DNA from: Blattabacteriaceae bacterium
GTDB lineage: Bacteria > Bacteroidota > Bacteroidia > Flavobacteriales > Blattabacteriaceae
Length of the DNA stretch: 33,723 nt
Direction: 5' to 3'
Assembly: GCA_036390115.1 (NCBI GenBank)
Contig: DASWCM010000005.1
Coordinates: 1-33,723 of the forward strand
In this document: positions 1-5,963 of the stretch, piece after piece
Position numbering within the stretch: position 1 is the stretch's first letter
Layout of the letters: each line of letters starts with the position of its first letter
Program-made: the position numbers and the translations under genes
Notes under the pieces: generated by a model
Seen by the model: only the letters and a program-made list of their open reading frames with translations
The model's database searches: none
What the model was told of the DNA's origin: nothing

Positions 1-263
1 ATTCTCCTACTATAAATGGTTGGATCGCGCATAAGGTTTCTAATCTAGAAAATTCAAAAGTATTAGAAACTTACAAAGATCAAGTATTTCATTTTATGGA
101 AACAAGTTCTGAGGGAGAAGAACTAGATATAAAGGATTTAAATATAGATGAAGAAGAAGTGAGTAAAATGAAAACTCTATTAGATCCAAGTCCAATTTTC
201 GCAGCTTTTGTTTCACAAAATAGAATTAAAGTAGTTCATTTAGCTAAAGATCAAATAGAATGA
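1..263 (+). CDS. 3' end of an unidentified phage protein (partial)
   Basis: An open frame enters from the left edge (reading from base 3) and stops with TGA at 261-263, giving about 86 residues of the C-terminus. The fragment is rich in Asp/Glu in the middle (around 'GEELDIKDLNIDEEE') and ends '...VVHLAKDQIE'. I do not recognise a family. Its stop codon overlaps the ATG of the next small gene (ATGA), so it belongs to the same plus-strand operon. Base composition and codon use (AT-rich, AGA arginine) match the genes downstream. The N-terminus is outside the window. Confidence 0.7.
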   Translation, partial: SPTINGWIAHKVSNLENSKVLETYKDQVFHFMETSSEGEELDIKDLNIDEEEVSKMKTLLDPSPIFAAFVSQNRIKVVHLAKDQIE

Positions 264-403
264 AAACATTAGATGAATTAAAAGAAGATTTTGCTATTGC
301 AATGGATTATGGAGATTTTTACGTAGCTTCAGAAATAGTAGAAGAAATAAAACGACTAGAAGAACAAGAAATAAATGAAAACATCAAAAGAAAAATTCAT
401 TAA
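260..403 (+). CDS. small acidic hypothetical protein (47 aa)
   Basis: ATG at 260 overlaps the previous stop by four bases (ATGA), and the frame runs to TAA at 401-403. The product is a 47-residue, highly charged, probably all-helical peptide ('MKTLDELKEDFAIAMDYGDF...EEIKRLEEQEINENIKRKIH'), with a heptad-like pattern of Leu/Ile among Glu/Lys. The last 29 bases overlap the next gene in another frame. The coupled start and the charged amphipathic composition support a real gene, but I do not recognise it. Such short helical peptides are common in phage early operons. Confidence 0.6.
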   Translation: MKTLDELKEDFAIAMDYGDFYVASEIVEEIKRLEEQEINENIKRKIH

Positions 404-695
404 ATGGGTAGAAGGTTTACCAGAAGATATAAAAATAAATTATTCAGATAATTTTAATTGTGTTATTTGTCAGTTTATGAAAGATACTACAGGAATAACA
501 GAAATTAGTGCTGGACGTTCTTATTATAGAACACCATTAGATTCCCATGAAAGAATTCCAGTAGATCAGCAAATACTTAACATTCTGTATTTATCTAAAG
601 TAAAAGATGAGAATAATAATTTTTTATTTTCTAATATAATTACAAAACCTAGATTATTGAATGCTATAAAACAAAATGAAAATACAAATCCTTAA
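375..695 (+). CDS. hypothetical protein (106 aa)
   Basis: Complete frame of 106 residues starting inside the previous small gene. The N-terminal half contains two closely spaced cysteines ('FNCVICQFMKDTTG', CxxC), followed by 'RSYYRTPLDSHERIPVDQQILNILYL'. A single CxxC is too little to call a zinc site. The 3' end overlaps the next gene by 20 bases. I do not recognise the family; its place at the head of the early block suggests a small regulatory or host-takeover protein, which is inference only. Confidence 0.6.
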   Translation: MKTSKEKFIKWVEGLPEDIKINYSDNFNCVICQFMKDTTGITEISAGRSYYRTPLDSHERIPVDQQILNILYLSKVKDENNNFLFSNIITKPRLLNAIKQNENTNP

Positions 696-966
696 GTATT
701 GGAGAGTTGGTGAAGATAAAAAATCATTAATTCTTCTTCCATCTAAAGTAGGACTAGAAATTATAAAAAAAGTTTTAGATGATAAGAAAATATCTTATAT
801 AGAAGGAATTGAAAAAATAGATAAAGCAAGTCTAATCTGTCTTGTAATAAAATTAAACTCACCTATTAAATTTATAGAATATAGAATTAATATTGTTGGA
901 GTTTCCTTATACACTTATATGGAAAATGAAGAAAAATTCTATCTAAGATTTCCTTTTGAAATATGA
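676..966 (+). CDS. hypothetical protein (96 aa)
   Basis: Complete frame of 96 residues, basic at the N-terminus and mixed alpha/beta by composition ('MKIQILKYWRVGEDKKSLILLPSKVGLE...', ending 'EEKFYLRFPFEI'). It overlaps the preceding gene by 20 bases, and its TGA shares an ATGA with the next start, so translation is likely coupled on both sides. No catalytic motif, signal peptide or membrane segment is visible, and I do not recognise a family. Confidence 0.6.
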   Translation: MKIQILKYWRVGEDKKSLILLPSKVGLEIIKKVLDDKKISYIEGIEKIDKASLICLVIKLNSPIKFIEYRINIVGVSLYTYMENEEKFYLRFPFEI

Positions 967-1187
967 CCATAGAACAATTATTAGAGTGCTCAGCAGAAAA
1001 ATTAGAAGCTATGTCTGATTCAGAATTAAATTCTTATTTATCACCATATTTTAATATAACTCGTCCTGAACTACAAGTTAAAACTGAGCATACTATTAAA
1101 GGATCAAAGCAAGCTAATATGGAATTAAATATAAAATTAAATCAAGCTCGCGCAATTGCTAAGAGCTTTGGGATTGAGTTACCATGA
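963..1187 (+). CDS. hypothetical protein (74 aa)
   Basis: A 74-residue product starting at an ATGA overlap and ending at another. The first half looks helical and acidic ('MTIEQLLECSAEKLEAMSDSEL'), the second half is basic and helical ('NIKLNQARAIAKSFGIELP'). It has the look of a small phage DNA-metabolism accessory protein, but no specific motif supports a function. Confidence 0.6.
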   Translation: MTIEQLLECSAEKLEAMSDSELNSYLSPYFNITRPELQVKTEHTIKGSKQANMELNIKLNQARAIAKSFGIELP

Positions 1188-1393
1188 CAACAGAAACAAT
1201 AAAAGCTTATCTAGTAGATACAAAGTGTCCTATATTAATTTGTCTTTCAGATGGAAGAAAATTTATCGTAGCACATCAAGATTTTTTAATATTTCATCCA
1301 GTGGGTGATGGTATATTTCTCTTTCAATCAACTGGATATTATATAGTCTTAAATAAAAATCATATAACTTCTTTAGAAAAATCTTATGTCTGA
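1184..1393 (+). CDS. small paralogue family protein, copy 1 (69 aa)
   Basis: A 69-residue protein and the first of three related genes in the window (the others start at 4228 and 7411). They share length and the layout: a short N-terminal helix, a 'DG+' turn ('LSDGRKFIVAHQDFLIFHP' here), an 'H.DF/Y' motif followed by hydrophobic-F-x-P, a beta-rich middle, and a C-terminal 'HITSLE' strand. I associate this pattern (F+PF.h...DG+.h.h.HP-Fhhh.P) with short proteins common in Planctomycetes and Verrucomicrobia; that is from memory, not a search. Function is unknown. It begins at an ATGA overlap and overlaps the nuclease gene start by eight bases. This copy is the most diverged at its N-terminus. 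Confidence 0.65.
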   Translation: MTTETIKAYLVDTKCPILICLSDGRKFIVAHQDFLIFHPVGDGIFLFQSTGYYIVLNKNHITSLEKSYV

Positions 1394-2441
1394 TAAATTA
1401 CTTCTAATGTTAGATGCTTCTGCTTTTTCTAATTCTTCTTGTATTCTTAGATTATTTAATACTGTTGTAGAAGGCTATAAACAAAAATTAGAAAATAATG
1501 ATATCTGTTTCGGTACTGCATTCCATATCTTCAGAAAAATATTTAGAGAAAAGGGAGAACAAGGAGTTGCAGAAGGAATAAATAAAGCAAAAGAATATTT
1601 TATAAATACTCCGATGATAGAGAAGTATAATAAAAAATATCTTACCCCAGTTTTCTTAATGAGAATATGTATAGAGTATGCAGAAAAATATGCAAAAGAT
1701 TCTTTTAAGCCTATTAGAATAAAAATTAAGAAAAAAATAAAAAATTTAACCAAAGAACAATTAGAAAGTCTTAATGAAGCTACTAAAACATACTTACTTT
1801 GTTCCGATAATTCAGAACATGAAGTTGAAATAGAAGAATCTCTATTAGAAATCAAAGGCGCTTTTCCATATTATGTAGATGATGATATGGAAATCTTAAT
1901 GGCATTTACTATGGATGAAATAGGAAAACAAGAAAACGGAATAGTATCTATAATGGATGCAAAAACTACATCTATGTGGGATATAAAATCTTATTTTCAA
2001 TCTTTTGAATTATCTCCACAATTACGATTTTATAAATGGAGCTTATTTAAATATGCAGAAGCTTATCCAGAATCTTTTATTGGAAAACTATGTGAAGATA
2101 TAATAGGTTGTCAAATAGATGGAATATTCTATAAAGGAGCAGATAAAGAAGTAGAATATAAACGATCTGAAGTTATGTTATTTTCTGATGATCCTAAAAT
2201 GGAAGAATTTGATAAATTAGTAGAAAGAAAAGTATTTAAATTAATAGATTCAATTAAATTATGGAGATCTAGTAATAGACTTCCATTGCGCGAAGGAATT
2301 TTAAATGGCTCATGCGAAACTAAGTATGGAAAATGTGATTTTTCTCAATCATGCGCAGCAGTAGATGAAACTACAAGGAATGTAATATTAGACTATAATT
2401 TTATTAAAAAACACTATAATCCACTTGAATTCAATTCTTGA
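1386..2441 (+). CDS. PD-(D/E)XK exonuclease, Cas4/RecB-like, probable Fe-S protein
   Basis: A 351-residue nuclease candidate. The RecB/Cas4-type core is visible: an acidic residue at D177 ('TMDEIG'), the D-x-K signature at D191-A-K193 ('IMDAKTTS'), and the QxxxY motif at Q212/Y216 ('PQLRFYKWSL'). One cysteine near the N-terminus (C19) plus three at the C-terminus (C310, C317, C323) match the arrangement that holds a 4Fe-4S cluster in Cas4 and AddB-type nucleases. Family knowledge suggests resection of double-strand ends to single strands. The Sak4-like ATPase and SSB candidate that follow within 2 kb fit a recombination module. It is not part of a CRISPR locus: no repeats or other cas genes are nearby. 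The start overlaps the previous gene by eight bases. Confidence 0.8.
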   Translation: MSDKLLLMLDASAFSNSSCILRLFNTVVEGYKQKLENNDICFGTAFHIFRKIFREKGEQGVAEGINKAKEYFINTPMIEKYNKKYLTPVFLMRICIEYAEKYAKDSFKPIRIKIKKKIKNLTKEQLESLNEATKTYLLCSDNSEHEVEIEESLLEIKGAFPYYVDDDMEILMAFTMDEIGKQENGIVSIMDAKTTSMWDIKSYFQSFELSPQLRFYKWSLFKYAEAYPESFIGKLCEDIIGCQIDGIFYKGADKEVEYKRSEVMLFSDDPKMEEFDKLVERKVFKLIDSIKLWRSSNRLPLREGILNGSCETKYGKCDFSQSCAAVDETTRNVILDYNFIKKHYNPLEFNS

Positions 2442-2469
2442 CAGAAGAGGTAAGATTAAAAGAATAATT

Positions 2470-2655
2470 ATGTCAGAGATAAAAAATAATCCAGAAAAAC
2501 TGGAATATTTTTATATAAATAGAGAAGGAATTAAAATAAAAGTTTTTCCACTTTTTGGAATTTTAGATAATATTTTCATCTATTGTTTAGATTTAACGAA
2601 AGGTGGTAATATAACAATTCATAGAAGTAAACTAGAATGGGAAAATAAAAAATGA
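2470..2655 (+). CDS. hypothetical protein (61 aa)
   Basis: The frame opens upstream with a TTG at 2425 inside the nuclease gene, but the first ATG is at 2470 and gives a natural product beginning 'MSEIKNNPEKLEYFYINREG'. I prefer the ATG, although an AGAGG sequence sits somewhat far upstream. The 61-residue protein appears beta-rich with two or three strands ('IKIKVFPLFGILDNIFIYCL'). The stop shares an ATGA with the next gene. No family recognised. Confidence 0.55.
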   Translation: MSEIKNNPEKLEYFYINREGIKIKVFPLFGILDNIFIYCLDLTKGGNITIHRSKLEWENKK

Positions 2656-2891
2656 AGCTTTTAACTCTAACACAAGCAAGGATTGAGAATGAGAGTGAGC
2701 CTAAAGTAATTTCTGTTGCTGAGATTGCAATTAACATAGAAGATATTGTTATTATTCATCCAGTAATGGATAGATATGATTGTCTTATAAAAAATGTTAC
2801 TGGAATAAAATTAAGACAAGGTGATGGATTCTATATAATTGGTTCTTTTAAGGAAACAATGGAAGTAATAGAACAAAATATAGTTATATGA
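2652..2891 (+). CDS. hypothetical protein (79 aa)
   Basis: A 79-residue product, coupled by ATGA overlaps at both ends. It starts 'MKLLTLTQARIENESEPKVI' and is rich in Ile/Val strands ('AINIEDIVIIHPVMDRYDCLI'). It shares an 'hhIIHP' stretch with the small paralogue family, but the rest does not align convincingly. Function unknown. Confidence 0.55.
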   Translation: MKLLTLTQARIENESEPKVISVAEIAINIEDIVIIHPVMDRYDCLIKNVTGIKLRQGDGFYIIGSFKETMEVIEQNIVI

Positions 2892-3052
2892 TAATAGTTG
2901 TATCAAATCAATGGAAATTCCCAATAACTGATTTTGATTTATTTAGTTTTGGAATAAGTTATTTTGGTAGATATGATTACCTTAAAATATATTGGTCTAT
3001 ACATTTAATAATTTTTGGATTTATTTTAATAATAAAGAAAACTCTAAAATAA
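2888..3052 (+). CDS. small membrane protein (54 aa)
   Basis: ATG at 2888 overlaps the previous stop (ATGA), and the frame ends with TAA at 3050-3052, one base before the next start. The 54-residue product has a polar, aromatic N-terminal half and a C-terminal hydrophobic run ('WSIHLIIFGFILIIKKTLK') ending in lysines, which looks like one transmembrane helix with a positively charged tail. The coupling and the membrane pattern support expression. It could be an early membrane-targeted host-takeover or superinfection-exclusion peptide, but that is speculation. Confidence 0.5.
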   Translation: MIIVVSNQWKFPITDFDLFSFGISYFGRYDYLKIYWSIHLIIFGFILIIKKTLK

Positions 3053-3053
3053 T

Positions 3054-3836
3054 ATGCACATTCCTGAGAAATCACTTAATTTAAAAGATACTCTAATGGG
3101 TCAAATTAGACTTGGACTTTGTGGCGAGCCTGCTACTGGAAAAACAACATCTGCTCTAACTTTTCCAAATGTTATAGTTGCAGACTTTGATGGTGGTCTT
3201 ACTAGATTTTCGGGAGAAAATATTATTTTTATTCCATTTTATGACGAAGAATGGGTATGTAATTTTGGATTTAAACCAACTAAACCTAGAGCTACAGCTA
3301 ATAGAAGAGATGCTTTTCTTAAATTTCTAGAAGAAGATGTTCTTAAAATGAGTAATGAACAAACACTACTTCTTGATAGTTGGACAGCACTGCAAAATGC
3401 TTTTGATTTACAGCAAGATACTGATCCACCTAAAGTAACAAAGGAAGGTAAAACAGACGACTATTATTTTTGGCAGAAAAAAATAGAATACTGCGAAAAA
3501 ATAGTTGTTCGTCTTAAAGCATGTAAATGTCATGTTGTAGTAACATTCCATGAGGATAAAGTAAGAGATAAAAACACAGGACAACTTTTAGATAAGATAG
3601 CACCACTTATGCAAGGGAAGTTCGTAGCTCAACTTAAGTCTCATTTTACTGATTTTTTCCATATGATTTGTGAAGAAGAAAAAAATAAAGATGGAATAGT
3701 AACAAAATGTTCTTATTGGTGGCAAGTAGCCAGTAATAATAGAGTAGATATTAAAACAAGATTAAAATTTCCAGAAGGAACATTTAAAATAGAGCCACAT
3801 TTTAAGATATTTGAACAATACAAAAATAAAATATGA
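3054..3836 (+). CDS. Sak4-like recombination ATPase (RecA-like core)
   Basis: A 260-residue P-loop ATPase. Walker A is at residues 24-31 ('GEPATGKT'), followed by a strand ending in 'VADFDGG' (44-48) typical of the phage Sak4/AAA_24 group, and Walker B at about 104-108 ('TLLLDSW', D108). Sak4 proteins are short RecA-like single-strand annealing/exchange proteins that act with a phage SSB. The nuclease upstream and the SSB candidate downstream fit this role. Length is in the usual 200-280 range. The start is one base after the preceding stop and has no clear Shine-Dalgarno sequence. The alternative, a generic phage nucleotide-binding protein without recombinase activity, cannot be excluded. 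Confidence 0.75.
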   Translation: MHIPEKSLNLKDTLMGQIRLGLCGEPATGKTTSALTFPNVIVADFDGGLTRFSGENIIFIPFYDEEWVCNFGFKPTKPRATANRRDAFLKFLEEDVLKMSNEQTLLLDSWTALQNAFDLQQDTDPPKVTKEGKTDDYYFWQKKIEYCEKIVVRLKACKCHVVVTFHEDKVRDKNTGQLLDKIAPLMQGKFVAQLKSHFTDFFHMICEEEKNKDGIVTKCSYWWQVASNNRVDIKTRLKFPEGTFKIEPHFKIFEQYKNKI

Positions 3837-4231
3837 AAAATATAAAACCCTCAAAACTAATAGAATTAGCTTTAAAAGATTTAGAAACTGTAGAAAGTAT
3901 GCCAGAAATTTATGAAATTTCTATGAATGTGTTTCATGAAAATCATAATAAAAAATGTTTTATTTGCTTAGCTGGTGCTGTTATGGCAATTACATTACAT
4001 GCAGATAAAAATAAAACATTAAATACAGGATATTTTCCAGAGCAGCAGCATTTACTTCGTGCTCTTAATATGTTTAGAGTAGGTGCTATAGAAAGTGGAT
4101 TTCTAGAAATGGGAATACCACTTAATAATTTAAAATCTTCTTTATATGTAACACCTTATCATATAAATCCTATACAATTTAAAATAGATATGAAAAATAT
4201 GACATTCTATTTAAAAGAAAATAATTTATGA
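3833..4231 (+). CDS. hypothetical protein with CxxCLAGAVMA motif (132 aa)
   Basis: A 132-residue protein joined to the genes on both sides by ATGA overlaps. The recognisable stretch is 'KKCFICLAGAVMAITLHADK' near residues 41-60, a pattern I have seen in uncharacterised phage proteins, followed by a helical segment ('QQHLLRALNMFRVGAIESGF'). No catalytic motif is evident. Its position between the Sak4-like ATPase and the SSB candidate suggests a DNA-recombination or replication accessory role, by context only. Confidence 0.6.
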   Translation: MKNIKPSKLIELALKDLETVESMPEIYEISMNVFHENHNKKCFICLAGAVMAITLHADKNKTLNTGYFPEQQHLLRALNMFRVGAIESGFLEMGIPLNNLKSSLYVTPYHINPIQFKIDMKNMTFYLKENNL

Positions 4232-4437
4232 AAATAGGAGAGTTAAAAGATCAAATAAAAGATTTTAAACCATTCACAATTTATATGACAGACGGATTTC
4301 AGATTCATATTCCCCATATAGATTACATTTATTTTCCACCAATAGGAAGAAGTTTTGTTGTTATTGGCCCTAATGGTGGGGTTCATGTTCTAGCTTCTGA
4401 ACATGTAACAAGAACAGATCATGGAAATATAGAATAA
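4228..4437 (+). CDS. small paralogue family protein, copy 2 (69 aa)
   Basis: The second member of the 69-70 residue family. It shows the full consensus: 'DFKPFTIYMTDGFQIHIPHI' then 'DYIYFPPIGRSFVVI'. Relative to copy 3 (7411) the 'FKPF.I...DG' and 'hFh.PPI.R.hhI' blocks align without gaps in the core. Function is unknown. It starts at an ATGA overlap and is the last gene before a 62-base gap holding a short inverted repeat and an A-rich leader. Confidence 0.65.
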   Translation: MKIGELKDQIKDFKPFTIYMTDGFQIHIPHIDYIYFPPIGRSFVVIGPNGGVHVLASEHVTRTDHGNIE

Positions 4438-4444
4438 ACAATTT

Positions 4445-4465
4445 CTCTCTTATAAAAATAGAGAG
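4445..4465 (+). other. short inverted repeat in A-rich leader
   Basis: A perfect 6-bp inverted repeat (CTCTCT at 4445-4450, AGAGAG at 4460-4465, 9-base loop) lies in the 62-base gap before the SSB candidate. No T-run follows on either strand, so it is not a standard intrinsic terminator. The bases between it and the ATG at 4500 are almost all A and C, with no Shine-Dalgarno sequence. It could be a processing site or mRNA stabiliser, or chance. Confidence 0.3.
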
Positions 4466-4499
4466 GAAAACAAAACAAAAAAACTAAAACCAAAAACAT

Positions 4500-5054
4500 A
4501 TGTTAACTAAATCAAATAAACCTAAATTAGCTGTCCCACCTGCGTTCAAGAATCGTTGTGTAATTCGCTGCACAGATGTTAAATTTGGGCCTAATTCTAA
4601 TGATGCTCCAATGATAACAGCAAATTGGGAACTTTTAGGTATCCCAAATAGCACTGGGAGTATTGATACTAAAATGGAAAGAAACGGCCAGGAATATCAA
4701 CTTGCTGGATTGAGACTTAAAACTACTTATTTCACCCTAACACAAAAAGCAGTAGATGGCTTTTATGCTGAGTTTTGGACTAAAGCAAATGGAGAGGAAT
4801 TCAAAGGAGTAGATGAAACAAATCCAGATATTAAGTTCTTTGATTCTTTATGTATGGAAGCTATAGTTCAAGGTTTAACTATAGTAGAGAGAAAACAATT
4901 AACAGAAGAAGAAAAAGAAGAAAAGATTGCTAAGGGTGAACAACCTATTGGTGATCCAATCACTGATAGTGATGGTGAAGAAATAACTAGGACTATGTTA
5001 ACTCAAACTATGTGGCTAAAGAGATATACTGGTGAAGTTCCGCATCCATTCTAA
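4500..5054 (+). CDS. putative single-strand DNA-binding protein (DUF669-like)
   Basis: A 184-residue protein. The region 'CVIRCTDVKFGPNSNDAPMI' followed by 'ANWELLG' resembles the beta-barrel start of phage DUF669/SSB-like proteins, which measure binding-compatible lengths of 150-200 residues and typically sit beside Sak-type recombinases. A charged segment (about 133-158) precedes a C-terminus ending 'GEVPHPF'; a terminal Pro-Phe is typical of the partner-recruiting tip of SSBs, although the usual acidic run is not adjacent. G+C appears slightly higher than in its neighbours, as expected for a well-expressed gene. The call rests on context plus weak similarity. It is followed by a 272-base non-coding region. 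Confidence 0.5.
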   Translation: MLTKSNKPKLAVPPAFKNRCVIRCTDVKFGPNSNDAPMITANWELLGIPNSTGSIDTKMERNGQEYQLAGLRLKTTYFTLTQKAVDGFYAEFWTKANGEEFKGVDETNPDIKFFDSLCMEAIVQGLTIVERKQLTEEEKEEKIAKGEQPIGDPITDSDGEEITRTMLTQTMWLKRYTGEVPHPF

Positions 5055-5326
5055 ATAATTCCGCACTAGTCCGGTTAAATAGGCTAGCAACATGCTAAAT
5101 GGTGGATTTAATATCCACAAGACCTAATAATAGGTCCAAAAATCCTGGTTGCTGAAATAATGCAACCAGACATTTTGGAAGATAGCCATGATGAAACATA
5201 TAAGTAATCCACATTCAAGTTGTAACTTGTGCATTATAAACTTTACAACAACTATAATGGTGGCAATTCTTCCTTCTTTATAAGTACGACAAGCACTTTA
5301 AAGTTACTGGCCACTTTCTTAATTTT
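5055..5326 (+). other. hairpin-rich intergenic region, possible structured RNA or leader
   Basis: The longest stretch without a gene in the window (272 bases). It carries consecutive perfect inverted repeats: TAGCA/TGCTA (5085-5097), GTGGAT/ATCCAC (5102-5118), GACCTA/TAGGTC (5121-5136), CTGGTTGC/GCAACCAG (5145-5169, 8 bp, 9-base loop), CAAGTT/AACTTG (5216-5229) and CATTATA/TATAATG (5232-5259). The first four are nearly head-to-tail within 85 bases. No T-run follows, so it is not a simple terminator. A TATAAT sits at 5253-5258 without a convincing -35 element. It does not fold as a tRNA by eye. Most likely a structured RNA element or the leader of the replication operon. Confidence 0.45.
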
Positions 5327-5509
5327 ATGAAATCTGAGATAATTATACGTGCCTGTGAAATAACGGAATTACACTATAAAAATATTAATTTACCTCAATT
5401 TGCTCACGCATTTAAAATATTTCGTAAAGCAATAATTGTTTTAGAAAAAGAAGATGCAATAAAAGAAGAACAAATACACAATGAAGCATTAGAAGGTTCT
5501 CAAGGATAA
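5327..5509 (+). CDS. hypothetical protein (60 aa)
   Basis: The first gene after the structured region, 60 residues, predicted mostly helical ('ITELHYKNINLPQFAHAFKI') with an acidic C-terminus ('EKEDAIKEEQIHNEALEGSQ'). It ends two bases before the next gene, which has an AGGA Shine-Dalgarno-like sequence formed by its 3' end. No family recognised. Confidence 0.5.
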   Translation: MKSEIIIRACEITELHYKNINLPQFAHAFKIFRKAIIVLEKEDAIKEEQIHNEALEGSQG

Positions 5510-5511
5510 AT

Positions 5512-5781
5512 ATGACAAAACAAGACAAAAGAAATCCATGCTTTGAAGATACATCTTTAATGGTATTTGGAAAATATAAAAATCAACTATTACAAGATAT
5601 TCCAGCAAGTTATTTTAGATGGCTTAAAGATATTTTAGAGAAAGAAGGTTATAATTATAATCCTCCAGAAAAATTGTATAATAGTATGAAATCTTTTGAA
5701 CAAGATAAAGTGAAACTATACAATTACATATGGAATAGTCAAGATGCACTTCAAATGGAACTAGGAAATGATATAGTATGA
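5512..5781 (+). CDS. DUF3820-like small protein (ExoX C-terminal-type domain)
   Basis: An 89-residue protein whose residues 14-40 ('DTSLMVFGKYKNQLLQDIPA' then 'SYFRWLKDI') follow the DUF3820 pattern 'MPFGKYKG..l.dlP..Yl.Wl'. In other proteins this domain is found at the C-terminus of DnaQ/ExoX-type exonucleases or alone in phages. Here it stands alone, two genes upstream of the polypeptide carrying the proofreading exonuclease of the polymerase, which may hint at a shared role. It has one of the clearer Shine-Dalgarno sequences (AAGGATAAATATG), and its stop overlaps the next start (ATGA). Confidence 0.6.
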   Translation: MTKQDKRNPCFEDTSLMVFGKYKNQLLQDIPASYFRWLKDILEKEGYNYNPPEKLYNSMKSFEQDKVKLYNYIWNSQDALQMELGNDIV

Positions 5782-5963
5782 ATACTCTAACTATAGATTT
5801 TGAATATATAGAAGCAGATAAAAATGATCCTATGTCACACGATGATATTGATATTCATGATGTTAAATTAAATAATGTTAGTATTCCAGTTCCCAATAGT
5901 TCATATTCAGTAATTAAAAGCTTTCTACAACATCAACGTGTTAAGTCAACCACCAAAATTTGA
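5778..5963 (+). CDS. hypothetical protein (61 aa)
   Basis: A 61-residue acidic protein ('MNTLTIDFEYIEADKNDPMS', then several Asp/His) starting at an ATGA overlap. Its last 26 bases overlap the start of the polymerase exonuclease gene, which uses GTG. No motif beyond the acidic N-terminal half; function unknown. Confidence 0.5.
   Translation: MNTLTIDFEYIEADKNDPMSHDDIDIHDVKLNNVSIPVPNSSYSVIKSFLQHQRVKSTTKI

Noticed and set aside
1475-1855. 126-residue minus-strand open frame opposite the nuclease
   Set aside because: Ser/Phe/Ile-rich shadow of a well-supported plus-strand gene with clear motifs.
1386-2441. Cas4 of a CRISPR-Cas system
   Set aside because: The fold signature is Cas4/RecB-like, but there are no CRISPR repeats or other cas genes in the window; the neighbours are phage recombination genes.
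4445-4465. Intrinsic terminator after the recombination genes
   Set aside because: The 6-bp stem has no T-run on either side and the stem is short, so termination is not supported.
5055-5326. tRNA or tmRNA gene
   Set aside because: A D-arm-like stretch near 5068-5086 caught the eye, but no 7-bp acceptor stem, anticodon arm and T-arm can be placed together.
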